The notes under the pieces are model-generated. The model ran no database searches, was not told where the DNA came from, and saw nothing but the letters and a program-made list of their open reading frames with translations. Shown here piece after piece: positions 17,595 to 27,921 of a stretch of DNA of 64,000 bases; the first letter of the stretch is position 1, and the number at the start of each line of letters is the position of its first letter. The DNA is from Solemya velum gill symbiont. GTDB lineage: Bacteria; Pseudomonadota; Gammaproteobacteria; Chromatiales; Chromatiaceae. The translations under genes were made by a program, and so were the position numbers. The stretch lies in NCBI RefSeq assembly GCF_000787395.1, contig NZ_JRAA01000002.1, positions 744,001 to 808,000 on the forward strand, written 5' to 3'.

Positions 17595-20420
17595 ATGGAC
17601 AAAACCTACGATCCTCACGCCATCGAACAACGCTGGTACAAAACCTGGGAAGAGAACAACTCTTTTGCGCCTCAGCAGCAAGCTGAAGGCAGCTATTGCA
17701 TCATGATTCCGCCTCCCAATGTGACCGGCAGCCTGCACATGGGCCACGGCTTCAATAACACCATCATGGACACCCTGATCCGCTACCAGCGCATGAAAGG
17801 GAAAAAGACCCTGTGGCAGCCGGGCACTGACCACGCCGGCATAGCAACCCAGATGGTTGTCGAACGCCAGCTCGAAGCCGAACAGAAATCTCGCCATGAT
17901 CTCGGGCGCGATGCCTTTATCGATCGCATCTGGGAATGGAAGGCTGAATCCGGTGGCAATATCACCGGACAGCTGCGCCGCCTCGGTTCATCACTCGACT
18001 GGAAAAATGAGCGCTTCACCATGGATGACGGCCTCTCAAATTCGGTCAAAGAGGTTTTTGTACGTCTCTACGAAGAGGGACTCATCTACCGTGGCAAGCG
18101 CCTCGTCAACTGGGATCCGAAACTGCACACCGCCGTCTCAGACCTCGAGGTACTCGCCGAGGAAGAGAATGGCCACATGTGGCACATGCGCTACCCGCTG
18201 ACCAATGGCACCGGGCACCTAGTAGTCTCCACCACGCGTCCTGAAACCATGCTTGGTGACTGTGCTGTCGCGGTCAACCCTGAAGATGAGCGCTACAAGC
18301 ATCTCATCGGAGAACTTGTTGAACTGCCACTCACCAACCGCAAGATACCGATCGTTGCCGACGAACACGCCGATCCTGAATTCGGTACTGGTTGCGTCAA
18401 GATCACACCTGCGCACGATTTCAACGACTATGCTGTCTGGCAGCGTCACCGTGACGAGAACATGATCAGCGACCAGCCGCATGGCGGACTGATCAACATA
18501 CTCACCATCGACGCGGCAATCCGTGACAATGAAGCTGACGAGGATGATCTGATTCCTGCTGCATACATTGGTCTTGATCGCTACGCGGCACGCAAGCAGA
18601 TTGTTGCTGATCTTGAAGCTGCCGATCTGCTTGAGAAAATTGTCGACCACAAGCTCATGGTTCCGCGCGGCGACCGCTCCGGCGCAGTCATCGAGCCTTT
18701 CCTGACCGATCAGTGGTACGTCAAGATTGAACCACTGGCAAAGCCGGCAATTGAAGCTGTTGAGAACGGACAGATCCGTTTCGTTCCGGACAACTGGAAA
18801 AACACCTACTACGAATGGATGCGCAACATCCAGGACTGGTGTATCAGCCGCCAGATCTGGTGGGGCCACAGGATACCGGCCTGGTATGACGATGAAGGCA
18901 ACATCTATGTCGGCCGTGATGAGGCCGAGGTACGTGAAAAGCACGGACTCTCTGACGATTACCCGCTGCGCCAGGATGAGGATGTACTCGATACATGGTT
19001 CAGCTCTGCGCTGTGGCCCTTTTCGACACTCGGCTGGCCGGAGAACACTGAACGACTCAAGGATTTCTACCCGACCAATGTGCTTGTCACCGGTTTCGAC
19101 ATTATCTTCTTCTGGGTTGCACGGATGATCATGATGGGCCTCAAGTTCATGGATGGCCAGGTGCCTTTCAACGAGGTCTACGTGCATGGACTGGTACGCG
19201 ACAGCCATGGCGACAAGATGTCCAAGTCGAAAGGAAATGTCCTCGACCCGATCGACCTGATCGACGGCATCGACCTCGACACTCTCGTCGAAAAACGTAC
19301 CCGCGGCATGATGCAGCCACAACTCGCTGCAAAAATCGAAAAGCAGACCCGCAAGGAGTTTCCCGACGGCATTCAGAGTTTCGGAACTGACTCGCTGCGC
19401 TTCACCTTCGCAGCACTGGCAGCGACAGGGCGTGACATCAAGTTCGATATGGGACGTATCGAGGGCTACAGGAACTTCTGCAACAAGCTCTGGAATGCCG
19501 CACGCTACGTGCTGATGAATACCGAGGGCGAGGATTGCGGAACTGATGCAAACAGCGAGGTTGAACTCTCGGCTGCAGACCGCTGGATCCTGGCACAGCT
19601 GCAGACAACCGCATCTGCTGTCGGCAAATCGATTGAGAGCTACCGTTTCGATCATGCTGCACAATCAATCTATGAGTTCACCTGGAATGAGTACTGTGAC
19701 TGGTACCTGGAACTCTGCAAGCCGGTTCTCAACAGTGATGAAGCATCAGATGCAGCCAAGCGCGGCACACGCCAGACGCTGGTGCGTGTACTTGAAGCGC
19801 TGCTGCGCCTTGCGCACCCGATTATTCCATTTATCACGGAAGAGATCTGGCAGCAGGTCGCGCCGCTGGCAGGCAAGTCGGGGGACAGCATCATGCTGCA
19901 GCCCTACCCGCTTGCAGACGAGTCACTTGAAGACCAACAGGCAGTTGCCGAAGTCGAGTGGCTCAAGAACATCATTCTTGCGATTCGCAAAATAAAGGGC
20001 GAGATGAACATTGCGCCCGGCAAACGTGTTCCGGTACTGCTGGCAGATGCTTCAGAACAGGATCGCAAATATTCGGAAATCAACCGCAGCTACCTGGACT
20101 TCCTCGCACGCGTTGAATCCATCACGATTCTCGAACAGGGTGACGAGGAGCCTGAATCCGCCGTTGCACTGATCGGCGACATGCGTCTGCTGATTCCAAT
20201 GTCAGGACTGATTGACAAGGATGCAGAGTGCAAGCGTCTCGAGAAAGAGATCGGCAAGGCAGAGAGCGAAGTCGAGCGCACCGGCAAGAAACTGCAGAAT
20301 CCCAACTTTGTCGACAAGGCACCAGAGGCTGTTGTCGCCAAGGAGAAGGAGAAGCTGGAAGAGGCGCAAAAAACGCTTGCCAGTCTGCAGGCGCAATTGG
20401 AGAAGATTCAGGCGCTTTAA
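17595..20420 (+). CDS. valS: ValS, valyl-tRNA synthetase
   Basis: ValS charges tRNA-Val. The class I signatures are intact: [14 protein letters not shown] (HIGH) near residue 40 and [13 protein letters not shown] (KMSKS) near residue 540. An editing domain lies between them ([31 protein letters not shown]). A C-terminal coiled-coil tRNA-binding arm rich in Lys and Glu ends the protein. An upstream in-frame TTG is possible, but the ATG at 17595, giving 941 residues, matches where conserved sequence begins ([15 protein letters not shown]). No strong Shine-Dalgarno precedes it. It is transcribed alone. Confidence 0.98.
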   Translation: MDKTYDPHAIEQRWYKTWEENNSFAPQQQAEGSYCIMIPPPNVTGSLHMGHGFNNTIMDTLIRYQRMKGKKTLWQPGTDHAGIATQMVVERQLEAEQKSRHDLGRDAFIDRIWEWKAESGGNITGQLRRLGSSLDWKNERFTMDDGLSNSVKEVFVRLYEEGLIYRGKRLVNWDPKLHTAVSDLEVLAEEENGHMWHMRYPLTNGTGHLVVSTTRPETMLGDCAVAVNPEDERYKHLIGELVELPLTNRKIPIVADEHADPEFGTGCVKITPAHDFNDYAVWQRHRDENMISDQPHGGLINILTIDAAIRDNEADEDDLIPAAYIGLDRYAARKQIVADLEAADLLEKIVDHKLMVPRGDRSGAVIEPFLTDQWYVKIEPLAKPAIEAVENGQIRFVPDNWKNTYYEWMRNIQDWCISRQIWWGHRIPAWYDDEGNIYVGRDEAEVREKHGLSDDYPLRQDEDVLDTWFSSALWPFSTLGWPENTERLKDFYPTNVLVTGFDIIFFWVARMIMMGLKFMDGQVPFNEVYVHGLVRDSHGDKMSKSKGNVLDPIDLIDGIDLDTLVEKRTRGMMQPQLAAKIEKQTRKEFPDGIQSFGTDSLRFTFAALAATGRDIKFDMGRIEGYRNFCNKLWNAARYVLMNTEGEDCGTDANSEVELSAADRWILAQLQTTASAVGKSIESYRFDHAAQSIYEFTWNEYCDWYLELCKPVLNSDEASDAAKRGTRQTLVRVLEALLRLAHPIIPFITEEIWQQVAPLAGKSGDSIMLQPYPLADESLEDQQAVAEVEWLKNIILAIRKIKGEMNIAPGKRVPVLLADASEQDRKYSEINRSYLDFLARVESITILEQGDEEPESAVALIGDMRLLIPMSGLIDKDAECKRLEKEIGKAESEVERTGKKLQNPNFVDKAPEAVVAKEKEKLEEAQKTLASLQAQLEKIQAL

Positions 20421-20467
20421 ACGCACCGCACCTGAACAGCCAAGACTCTCCGTCAGTGGCGCAGGGT

Positions 20468-20531
20468 ATCACAGGAGAAGTGAAAAACTGTTTGAGTGAT
20501 CGAAGATCGCGAGTTTTTTTCACGCTGTGAT
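20468..20531 (+). terminator. Long imperfect hairpin with T-run after valS
   Basis: Nested inverted repeats form one long structure: ATCACAG (20468-20474) pairs with CTGTGAT (20525-20531), GTGAAAAACT (20480-20489) with AGTTTTTTTCAC (20512-20523), and GATC with GATC at the tip. The descending arm contains seven T. It lies 48 bases after the valS stop and probably ends that transcript. Confidence 0.65.
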
Positions 20532-20577
20532 AGCCAAGTTACGTACGATTAGGCGTCAATGAGGAGCTGTTTCTTTG

Positions 20578-20715
20578 CCTACTTTCTTGTCAGCACAAGA
20601 AAGTAGGGTGGGTGCGAGCCACCGCGCGCATCAAAATTAAACTGTCGCGAAGCGACGCAAAAGATCAGATCCCGGATCAAGCCCGGGATGACGAATGTTG
20701 GGAATGGGGCCAAGC
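20578..20715. repeat. REP-like intergenic palindromic repeat unit
   Basis: This gene-free stretch holds three hairpins in a row: a 13-base perfect stem (20578-20590 with 20595-20607) around CTACTTTCTTGT, a short GTCGC/GCGAC stem at 20644-20656, and ATCCCGG/CCGGGAT at 20669-20689. The last resembles the GATCAAGCCCGGGATGACG-type repeats scattered in many proteobacterial genomes. No second copy is seen in the window. Otherwise the 312 bases between valS and the cupin gene contain no gene. Confidence 0.55.
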
Positions 20716-20732
20716 CCGGATCACACCAGAAT

Positions 20733-21290
20733 TTAATCGTTGGAATAACCCGAAATAAAGGTTTTGACGGAACCGTTTTCCTCAAAGATATGCCTCGACG
20801 TCCTGCCGATATCAGCGCCATAGACATGAATACTGATCGAGTCACGATCATCCAGCGCGTTTGAAACACGGTGAACATCACCAATCGTTGGTGACACCAG
20901 GTCGATACCACCCGGATCTATCAGGTGCTCCCCGGTTTTCAACAAGTCGCCCGTCTCGAAATCGATGGAGAACTCCTCGCACAACTCGCGACCGTTCATC
21001 ACGCCAACCATACCCCACACGGTGTGATCATGAACCGGCGTCTTCTGCCCCGGTCCCCAAACGAAACTGACCACTGAAAAACGTGACTGTGGATCGAGAT
21101 AGAGAAGATACTGACGATAGGCATCTGCACTACCCTGGCGATACTCATCGGCAAGCCAGGAGTCATCGGCGATCAGTTCGGCTAGCAGTACCCTGCCCTG
21201 CTGCAGTATCTCTTTCTCGTTGTCGCCATGCATATCAACAAGTGACGTCATGCCGTTGATAAAAGTATCGAGAGACTGTGAAGCTTGCAT
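20733..21290 (-). CDS. Cupin protein of the cysteine dioxygenase (thiol dioxygenase) family
   Basis: The family oxidises thiols such as cysteine or 3-mercaptopropionate to sulfinates at a non-haem Fe(II) held by three His. The first cupin motif, GPGQKTPVHDHTVWGMVGVMNG, supplies two His. The second, SPTIGDVHRVSN, supplies the third and matches PxxGDxHxxxN. The position that is Glu in motif 1 of ordinary cupins is Met here, as in many thiol dioxygenases; the Cys of the Cys-Tyr crosslink is not obvious. The ATG at 21288-21290 gives 185 residues; a GTG three codons upstream, directly after the ytoQ stop, is the alternative. Substrate is not determined. Confidence 0.82.
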   Translation of the reverse strand: MQASQSLDTFINGMTSLVDMHGDNEKEILQQGRVLLAELIADDSWLADEYRQGSADAYRQYLLYLDPQSRFSVVSFVWGPGQKTPVHDHTVWGMVGVMNGRELCEEFSIDFETGDLLKTGEHLIDPGGIDLVSPTIGDVHRVSNALDDRDSISIHVYGADIGRTSRHIFEENGSVKTFISGYSND

Positions 21291-21299
21291 TAATTTCAC

Positions 21300-21746
21300 T
21301 CAGCCTGCAGAGATGACGTACTCGAGAATACCGACCACCTGTTCTGGGGTCTGGGCCCATGCCATGGCAGCACCATCAACCTCTTTAAGCGGATGAATGA
21401 TGTCACTGTCGTGCAGGGTAATGTAGGGCTTACCAAGTGCCGCCAGCTGGCCAGCATCAAATGCAGCATTCCACTGCTTGTACTTATCACCGAAACGCAC
21501 CACGGCGATATCGCACTGCTCGATCAGGTTTTTGGTACGGATAGCATTGACCTTGGATGACTTGTGATCACGCCAGAAGCCGTCGCTCTCCGGTCCAAGT
21601 GAATCACCGGCAGCGTCGCTGGCATCATGATCTGTGACCGCGGAGGTAAACTCAACCGGCAGCCCTGCTGCCTGTGCACCATCCATTATCTGCTGTCGCC
21701 AGTCGGTATGAATTTCACCTGACAGGTAGATAGTCCAGATCATCAT
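21300..21746 (-). CDS. ytoQ: YtoQ family protein (nucleoside 2-deoxyribosyltransferase-like)
   Basis: The 148 residues match the YtoQ family (Nuc_deoxyri_tr3): IYLSGEIHTDWRQQI at the start, SDGFWRDHKSSKVNAIRTKN in the middle and CDIAVVRFGDKYKQWNAAFDAG further on. The fold is related to nucleoside deoxyribosyltransferases, but no biochemical role is established. A good ribosome site (AGAGGA) precedes the first of two adjacent ATG codons. It is probably co-transcribed with the downstream cupin gene and with der upstream. Confidence 0.85.
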   Translation of the reverse strand: MMIWTIYLSGEIHTDWRQQIMDGAQAAGLPVEFTSAVTDHDASDAAGDSLGPESDGFWRDHKSSKVNAIRTKNLIEQCDIAVVRFGDKYKQWNAAFDAGQLAALGKPYITLHDSDIIHPLKEVDGAAMAWAQTPEQVVGILEYVISAG

Positions 21747-21757
21747 TTCGTTTCCTC

Positions 21758-23146
21758 TTACTTACTTTTCTTAACGTGTTTCATCAGGCGCTTCTTTTTC
21801 TGCACCTGGCGTGTTGTCAGCTTGTTCTTGCGTCCATGGAACGGATTACTTCCCGACTTGAATTCGATACGCAGGGGGGTTCCATCGAGATGCAGTACGC
21901 TGCGGAATCGTTTCACCAGGTAGCGCTTGTAGGTCGCCGGGACCGAATCGACCTGGTTACCGTGAATCACAATGATAGGCGGATTCTTGCCGCCCTGGTG
22001 TGCATAACGCATCTTGATACGGCGGCCACGCACCATCGGTGGCTGATGTTCCATCACTGCATCTTCGAGTATCTCGGTCAGGCGTGACGTCTTCATATCG
22101 CGCATGGCATTGGCATAACCCTTGTTGACCGATTCGATCAGGTTGCCGACACCACTGCCGTGTAACGCCGAGACAAAATGCCAACGTGCAAAATCGAGAA
22201 ACTGCAGACGACGCTTGAGTTCAGTTTTAACATGCTCGCGCTCGCCCTGTTCGAGACCGTCCCACTTATTGACGACAACCACCAATGCGCGGCCGCTATC
22301 AAGCAGGTGCCCGGCAAGGTGTGCGTCCTGTTCTGTAATACCCTCGTGCGCATCGATGAGCAGAAAGACAACATTTGATCCCTCGATAGCCTGCAGCGTC
22401 TTGACGATACTGAACTTCTCGATCGCCTCCTTGACGCGTCCGCGCTTGCGCACTCCTGCGGTATCAATCAGGGTATATTTTTTACCATCACGCTCAAACG
22501 GCACATCGATACTATCGCGGGTTGTACCCGGCATATCGAAAGCGACGACGCGCTCTTCTCCGATGAGACGGTTGATCAGGGTCGACTTGCCGACATTGGG
22601 GCGTCCAACCACGGCGATACGGATGCGATCATCCTCTTCTTCAGGAAGTGTCGCTGGTGGCAGTGTTGAAAGAACATCTTCAATCAGGGGCTTGACCCCA
22701 CGGCCATGGGCAGCCGCGATGGCTACCGGTTCATTGCTGGTCAATCCGTAAAAATCGGTAGCGGCAATATGCTGATCGAGATTTTCACTCTTGTTGACAA
22801 CCAGTGTCACCGGCTTGCCGGTACGGCGCAGACGCTCTGCGATACCCTCATCACTGGCATTGCGGCCCTCGCGGCCATCAACCAGGAAAAGCAGGTGATC
22901 GGCCTCTTCGATCGCCTGCATGACCTGGTTTTCCATCAGCGGATCGAGTCCCTCGCGTACGCCGCTGAGACCGCCGGTATCAATTACGATATAGGGAGAA
23001 GGACCAAGACGTCCAACACCATATTGACGATCGCGTGTCAGCCCTGGCTGGTCTGCAACCAAGGCGTCACGTGTGCGTGTGAGGCGATTGAAGAGTGTCG
23101 ATTTACCGACATTTGGGCGCCCGACAAGGGCTATAACCGGAAGCAT
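21758..23146 (-). CDS. der: Der (EngA), tandem-GTPase ribosome assembly factor
   Basis: Der is an essential double GTPase that assists 50S subunit maturation. Both G domains are complete: [17 protein letters not shown] with DTGG and NKSE, then [17 protein letters not shown] with DTAG and NKWD. A C-terminal KH-like domain and a very basic tail ([13 protein letters not shown]) follow. The 462 residues are of normal length. It is downstream of bamB, as in most Gammaproteobacteria. Confidence 0.98.
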   Translation of the reverse strand: MLPVIALVGRPNVGKSTLFNRLTRTRDALVADQPGLTRDRQYGVGRLGPSPYIVIDTGGLSGVREGLDPLMENQVMQAIEEADHLLFLVDGREGRNASDEGIAERLRRTGKPVTLVVNKSENLDQHIAATDFYGLTSNEPVAIAAAHGRGVKPLIEDVLSTLPPATLPEEEDDRIRIAVVGRPNVGKSTLINRLIGEERVVAFDMPGTTRDSIDVPFERDGKKYTLIDTAGVRKRGRVKEAIEKFSIVKTLQAIEGSNVVFLLIDAHEGITEQDAHLAGHLLDSGRALVVVVNKWDGLEQGEREHVKTELKRRLQFLDFARWHFVSALHGSGVGNLIESVNKGYANAMRDMKTSRLTEILEDAVMEHQPPMVRGRRIKMRYAHQGGKNPPIIVIHGNQVDSVPATYKRYLVKRFRSVLHLDGTPLRIEFKSGSNPFHGRKNKLTTRQVQKKKRLMKHVKKSK

Positions 23147-23170
23147 TCAGATCGCCGTTAATAATCGCGC

Positions 23171-24319
23171 TTATGGTGCAGAGACAGATGCAAGCTGCCC
23201 TTCACTACCGTAAACAATAACGCGGTTACCCGAGGTTACAAGCGGTGCCTGCACGGCAGACTTGACTGCACGAATACGTGCAACCAGGCTTCCGTCTGCG
23301 GGTGACAGCCAATGTACATAACCTTCATAATCAGCTACTGCAAGGTAGCCACTGGCAAGAGCCGGAGCACTCAGGCGACGACCGTGAAGTGCTTTCTGAC
23401 GCCACAGCTCATGTCCGTTGGCGCTATCGACCGCAACCACGTTACCTCTTGCATCAGCTGCATAGAGAACAGTACCGTCAAATGCGAGTCCCTGGTGCGA
23501 TGAAAATGGAATACTCCACTCAACTGCACCTTTTTTCTTTCCGACTGCTGCCATCTGGCCCTGATAACTCACCGTGTATACCCTGTTGCCTGTAACAACC
23601 GGACGGCTGTCGATATCAACTACGCGGTCGAGTTCGTTACGACCACTTGGCCATGAAATTGGAGTTTCCCACTGCGACCGCCCAGTGGCGATATCCAGCT
23701 TAACCAGTTTGCCGGCATCAAGTCCCGAGTAGAGATACTCACCATCGACAACCGGCTGTGCAGCACCACGCAGACGCAATGATGGCCCACTGCGATGGAA
23801 TACCCAGGTTGTCTCACCAGACGCTGCGTTAATACCGACCAGCTTGCCGTCAGTGGTATGCGCGACAACCATGCCATTGGCAACCAGCGGGACTGCTGCT
23901 ATCTCGGAATCAAGTTTGGCACGCCAGCTCTCGCTGCCATTGCCGCTCGTCAGTGCAACCAGGTCACCTTCTGTTGAACCGACAACAACCAGGCCACCAC
24001 CAACACCGGGGCCGCCGCGCAGATCGAGATCAACATCGACATTCCACAAGGTGGCACCGCTGTTTGAATCAACTGCAGATACCCTGCCGTCGGCATCGGC
24101 CACGTAGATCGAGGAGCCGCTCAGGGTCGCTTCAAGTTTGGCAGCGAGTTCGTCGTTCCCGGATCCTGTGTCTTTGCTCCAGGTCACCACTGAGCCGCGC
24201 TGATCTATCTGCTTATCCAATTCAGCCGGTATTACTGCAGATTTCTCTCTGCTTAACCAGCTACAACCGCTGGTTGCAATGACGGCCGCCATTGCAATAG
24301 TCATGGTCAAGTGTTTCAT
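23171..24319 (-). CDS. bamB: BamB, outer-membrane protein assembly lipoprotein
   Basis: BamB is a lipoprotein of the BAM complex that inserts beta-barrels into the outer membrane. After a signal peptide (MKHLTMTIAMAAVIATSGC) with the lipidated Cys at residue 19 come repeated PQQ-like blades of a beta-propeller (for example GATLWNVDVDLDLRGGPGVG, DGKLVGINAASGETTWVF). The ATG at 24317-24319 has a GGGGGAT Shine-Dalgarno and directly yields the signal peptide. An upstream ATG overlapping the yfgM stop (24334-24337) is the alternative. Confidence 0.95.
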   Translation of the reverse strand: MKHLTMTIAMAAVIATSGCSWLSREKSAVIPAELDKQIDQRGSVVTWSKDTGSGNDELAAKLEATLSGSSIYVADADGRVSAVDSNSGATLWNVDVDLDLRGGPGVGGGLVVVGSTEGDLVALTSGNGSESWRAKLDSEIAAVPLVANGMVVAHTTDGKLVGINAASGETTWVFHRSGPSLRLRGAAQPVVDGEYLYSGLDAGKLVKLDIATGRSQWETPISWPSGRNELDRVVDIDSRPVVTGNRVYTVSYQGQMAAVGKKKGAVEWSIPFSSHQGLAFDGTVLYAADARGNVVAVDSANGHELWRQKALHGRRLSAPALASGYLAVADYEGYVHWLSPADGSLVARIRAVKSAVQAPLVTSGNRVIVYGSEGQLASVSAP

Positions 24320-24333
24320 TGCATCCCCCGGGA

Positions 24334-24963
24334 TCATGATTTTGGTGATTCAAGCTGTTGCAGAAGATAGCCTATCATTTCAGAGTCGGCTGCGCCCCTC
24401 TCTCTGGCTGCCTCGAGTGCAATACGTGCAGCCTCGTGGTTGCCCTCTTTGAGCGCTATCTGGCCTTCAATTGCCAATGACTCGCCCTCGAATGCCGCAT
24501 CGCTGACACCGGCAAGTGCCTGCCTGGCCTCTGCAACTTTACCCTGTCCCAGGTAGAGACGCGCGAGCCGCAGTGAAGCAAGTTGCATCAGGCCCTTGTC
24601 ACTGCCGTCTGTAATAACATCCTGCAAGCGCAGTATTGCTGCATCGATGTTCCCGGCACCTGTTTCCGTCATCGCCATGCGCAGGTTGGCAAAATCGACA
24701 TAGACAGTACCTGAAAAATCATCCACCAGTGCATTTCGATCTGCACGTGCCGCATCAACCTGTTGTGTCACAAGATGCGTTGTGAACTTGTCGTAGAGTG
24801 CAGCACCCTTTTCTGCCTGGCTATCCTCGTAGCCCTGCCATCCGCGCCAACCACCGATCAATGCGATACCAATGACGCCACCAAAAATAATGGAACGACC
24901 ATTCTCCTTCCACCACTTTTTCAGCTCTTCAACTTGTTGTTCTTCGGTGAGATTTTCGCTCAC
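24334..24963 (-). CDS. yfgM: YfgM, ancillary SecYEG translocon / periplasmic chaperone-network protein
   Basis: YfgM is a single-pass inner-membrane protein with periplasmic TPRs that links SecYEG to periplasmic chaperones and, in E. coli, affects RcsB stability. A cytoplasmic stretch ([20 protein letters not shown]) precedes a membrane segment ([15 protein letters not shown]), then TPR_21-type repeats. The GTG at 24961-24963 has AGGAG eight bases upstream and overlaps the hisS stop by four bases; it is preferred over the GTG three codons earlier. Synteny hisS-yfgM-bamB-der is diagnostic. Confidence 0.93.
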   Translation of the reverse strand: MSENLTEEQQVEELKKWWKENGRSIIFGGVIGIALIGGWRGWQGYEDSQAEKGAALYDKFTTHLVTQQVDAARADRNALVDDFSGTVYVDFANLRMAMTETGAGNIDAAILRLQDVITDGSDKGLMQLASLRLARLYLGQGKVAEARQALAGVSDAAFEGESLAIEGQIALKEGNHEAARIALEAARERGAADSEMIGYLLQQLESPKS

Positions 24964-26225
24964 TGTATCCACTCCTGAAGTTTATCCGGCAGATCGGCAA
25001 TTGCGACCTGCTGTTGTTCACCATCACCACGCAGCGGCTTGATTCCTATCACGCCCTGCGCCAATTCGTCTTCGCCAAGAACCAGGGCAATTTGTGCACC
25101 GCTACGGTCCGCTTTCTTGAACTGCGCCTTGAAACCACCAGTCCCGCAGTGGCTGATCACGCGCAAGCCTTCAATTTCCACCCTGAGTCGCTGTGCAACT
25201 GCCTGTGCATGGATGCGCGCCTCGTCTGCAGAGATAATATAGATATCAGCAGTCTGGCGCAGCTCTGGCATATGATACTCCTCGAGCAGGGCAACGAGGC
25301 GTTCAATCCCCATGGCAAAGCCAACTGCTTTTGAAGCGCGGCCACCCAACTGCTCGATGAGACCATCATAACGTCCACCGGCGCATACAGTTCCCTGTGC
25401 GCCAAGCTTGTTGGTTACCCACTCAAAAACGCTAAGCGAATAGTAATCGAGTCCACGCACAAGTCTCTGGTTGATGACGTATTCGATCCCGGCTGCCTTG
25501 AGGCCGTTGCACAGGATTTCGAAATGAGTGCGTGACTCCTCTCCGAGATACTCCATCAGCGTCGGAGCATCGGCAACAATTGCCTGCACATCGGGATTCT
25601 TGGAATCGAGTACGCGTAGCGGATTTGTCTCGAGACGACGCTTACTGTCATCGTCGAGCTTCTCTTCATGCTGACGCAAAAACTTGACCAACTCCTCTCG
25701 ATAGGCAGCACGCTCTTCTGATGTACCGAGACTATTGATCTGTAATTCAAGACCATCGATACCGAGCGCCTGCCACAGGCTCGCCGTCATCAGGATAATC
25801 TCAAGGTCGATATCCGGCCCTTCCATGCCGAAGGCCTCGACACCAATCTGGTGAAACTGGCGATAGCGGCCTTTCTGGGGACGTTCATGACGGAACATGG
25901 CGCCTCGATACCAGAGACGCTGCGTCTGGTTGTGCAGCAGACCATTCTCGATACATGCACGTACACAGCCGGCTGTTCCTTCCGGACGCAGGGTCAGGCT
26001 GTCGCCATTGCGATCGTCGAAGGTATACATCTCCTTCTCGACGATATCCGTGACCTCACCAATCGCGCGTTTGAATAACGCCGTTGATTCAACTACCGGT
26101 GTGCGAATCTCCTGGTAGCCAAAGCCATCGCATATTGACCTGACCTGATCCTCGAGAAACTGCCAGAGTTGTGACTGTTCGGGCAGCACGTCATGCATGC
26201 CGCGTATTGCCTGGATTTTGCCCAT
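24960..26225 (-). CDS. hisS: HisS, histidyl-tRNA synthetase
   Basis: This class II synthetase charges tRNA-His. The N-terminal block [18 protein letters not shown], motif 2 ([25 protein letters not shown]), and the histidine-specific motifs [15 protein letters not shown] and [14 protein letters not shown] are all present. The length of 421 residues is normal. The start shares one base with the rodZ stop (TAATG). The usual intervening ispG is absent between rodZ and hisS. Confidence 0.98.
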   Translation of the reverse strand: MGKIQAIRGMHDVLPEQSQLWQFLEDQVRSICDGFGYQEIRTPVVESTALFKRAIGEVTDIVEKEMYTFDDRNGDSLTLRPEGTAGCVRACIENGLLHNQTQRLWYRGAMFRHERPQKGRYRQFHQIGVEAFGMEGPDIDLEIILMTASLWQALGIDGLELQINSLGTSEERAAYREELVKFLRQHEEKLDDDSKRRLETNPLRVLDSKNPDVQAIVADAPTLMEYLGEESRTHFEILCNGLKAAGIEYVINQRLVRGLDYYSLSVFEWVTNKLGAQGTVCAGGRYDGLIEQLGGRASKAVGFAMGIERLVALLEEYHMPELRQTADIYIISADEARIHAQAVAQRLRVEIEGLRVISHCGTGGFKAQFKKADRSGAQIALVLGEDELAQGVIGIKPLRGDGEQQQVAIADLPDKLQEWIQ

Positions 26226-27289
26226 TACTCTGCCCGCGATGCAATCTTGAATCGTGCAACACCGCCGTTTGAGTGCCGCGTCAGATCATATGGCTCGCCA
26301 TCCACCAGCATGGTAACCACCGAGCTCTTGCCAAGAACGATGCTCAATGGTGGAGTTGCCGAAATAATTTTAGAAGTGCCGGATCTAAGCATGCCCGACA
26401 CCAGAACATCCCCTTCCGCATTACGGATATCAACCCAGCACTGGCCACTGAAACTGAGAGAGATTTCAACTTCAGTCGATGTATCACCTGCTTCCGCAAG
26501 CAATGCTGTTTCCTGGATCTCTTCTTCTGCAGGCATGACCTCTTCAGGCATAGCTTCTTCTACAGGTGCAGCTTCTTCCACAAGCGTGGCTTCTTCTACT
26601 GGTATGACTGCCATCTCTTCAGCAGTGATTGTGCTCTCTTCCTCGAGCACTTCATCCGATATTGGCTCCTGCAGTAATTCGGCCTCTTCAGCTGCATCTT
26701 CCTGAATAAGAATCTCCAACTCTGCAGATTCTTCAGGAATTGACAGGAACTCCTGTTCCTGGCTCTCTGCACCCAACTCTATCGACTGCTGCAGTTGTGT
26801 CTCCTGTGCCTGCGGTTCAGTCACAGCTGCATCACGATTGGCTCCCGGCAGAGGCAGAAAACCCATCCACCACAACACCGCGACAGTCACTACGGCCAGG
26901 CCCAGCAGCATCCAGGTCAATCCCCGGGCTATGTCGATACCTTGACCAGGGCGTCGTCGCTCCGAAACAAATTGTGTCTCGGGCGGTGTCTTTAATGTTG
27001 GTCCATCCTTGACGGTTTCTGGAAGCAATGCCATTGCCTTGTCAAGCATCTCCTTCTCATCCAGTTCAAGCAGGAGGGCATACTTGCGAATGTAGCCAAG
27101 CGCAAATACACGAGATTCGAAGACACTGAAATCCTCACTCTCGAGCGCATCGATATAATATGGCTCGACATAGAGTTTCTCCGCCGCTTCGGTCACCGAT
27201 AACCCGGCACCCTTACGAGCAGACGCAAAAGCTCCGCCAATGGCTATGAACATGTCGTCCTGCATCTCTTCGCTGCTTTCAGCTGTCAT
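26225..27289 (-). CDS. rodZ: RodZ, cytoskeletal cell-shape protein
   Basis: RodZ anchors MreB to the membrane and sets rod shape. An N-terminal HTH_25 domain ([34 protein letters not shown]) is followed by a membrane helix near residues 124-146 ([19 protein letters not shown]). A long Glu/Ala/Val-rich acidic linker and the periplasmic DUF4115 beta domain ([29 protein letters not shown]) complete the protein. The ATG at 27287-27289 is preferred over the GTG one codon earlier, giving 354 residues. The acidic linker contains degenerate EEA repeats and is likely disordered. Confidence 0.95.
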   Translation of the reverse strand: MTAESSEEMQDDMFIAIGGAFASARKGAGLSVTEAAEKLYVEPYYIDALESEDFSVFESRVFALGYIRKYALLLELDEKEMLDKAMALLPETVKDGPTLKTPPETQFVSERRRPGQGIDIARGLTWMLLGLAVVTVAVLWWMGFLPLPGANRDAAVTEPQAQETQLQQSIELGAESQEQEFLSIPEESAELEILIQEDAAEEAELLQEPISDEVLEEESTITAEEMAVIPVEEATLVEEAAPVEEAMPEEVMPAEEEIQETALLAEAGDTSTEVEISLSFSGQCWVDIRNAEGDVLVSGMLRSGTSKIISATPPLSIVLGKSSVVTMLVDGEPYDLTRHSNGGVARFKIASRAE

Positions 27290-27294
27290 CACTG

Positions 27295-27921
27295 TTACTC
27301 ATCTATTTGCCGCAACAGGCGTCTTGATTCACGCCTGTTACCCAGTTTCTTTTCAACGCGGGCCAGTGCCCGGACTATCTGTGGAGTGCCATTGATTTCA
27401 TAGGCTCTCCTGTAACGCGCACGCGCCATCTCGGTATCTCCTGCCTGCTCGTAACAACTTCCGGCACTCAGCCAGGCAGTCTCCGGTGTTTTGTTGAGAT
27501 GGCTTGCGGCCGCCATGGCAAACTCACGATCAGCCGCTGCATAGTGCCCCTTGCCGCACAGGTGAAGGCCGTAAAATCCCTGCACAAAGGGATCAGTTGC
27601 AGTCAGTGCCCGTGCCTTTTCAAAATGGCGGGTTGTCGCACCGTAATCTCCCAGACGCTCACTGACATGAGCAAAAATTGCGTGTGCGCGCGGATTTGCA
27701 GGATCGATACTGACTGCCTTGTCTGCATTCGACATTGCAGAATCAAGCTGCCCTTTCTGGCTGTATGCCTGTGCAAGAGCAATATAGACTCGTGCAGGAC
27801 TATTGGCGATATAGTGCATCGAGGCTGCGTTGTCTGATGTAACCGGGGCAGTGGTCTGACATGCCGTGAGCACAACAAAGATCAGCAGTATCGACAGAAA
27901 TTGGAACAGGTGATTCGTCAT
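27295..27921 (-). CDS. pilW: PilW (PilF), type IV pilus biogenesis/stability lipoprotein
   Basis: PilW is a TPR lipoprotein needed to assemble or stabilise the PilQ secretin. The signal peptide (FLSILLIFVVLTAC) has a clear lipobox LTAC, followed by about five TPR units, for example ARVYIALAQAYSQKGQLDSA and ARYRRAYEINGTPQIVRAL. The length is 208 residues. The start overlaps the rlmN stop by four bases (ATGA), and the rlmN-pilW-rodZ order is the conserved gammaproteobacterial one. No other pilus genes are in the window. Confidence 0.93.
   Translation of the reverse strand: MTNHLFQFLSILLIFVVLTACQTTAPVTSDNAASMHYIANSPARVYIALAQAYSQKGQLDSAMSNADKAVSIDPANPRAHAIFAHVSERLGDYGATTRHFEKARALTATDPFVQGFYGLHLCGKGHYAAADREFAMAAASHLNKTPETAWLSAGSCYEQAGDTEMARARYRRAYEINGTPQIVRALARVEKKLGNRRESRRLLRQIDE

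Noticed and set aside
18219-19664. 481-codon open frame antisense to valS
   Set aside because: It lies wholly inside the unambiguous valS gene on the opposite strand, has no recognisable domains and reflects valS codon bias.
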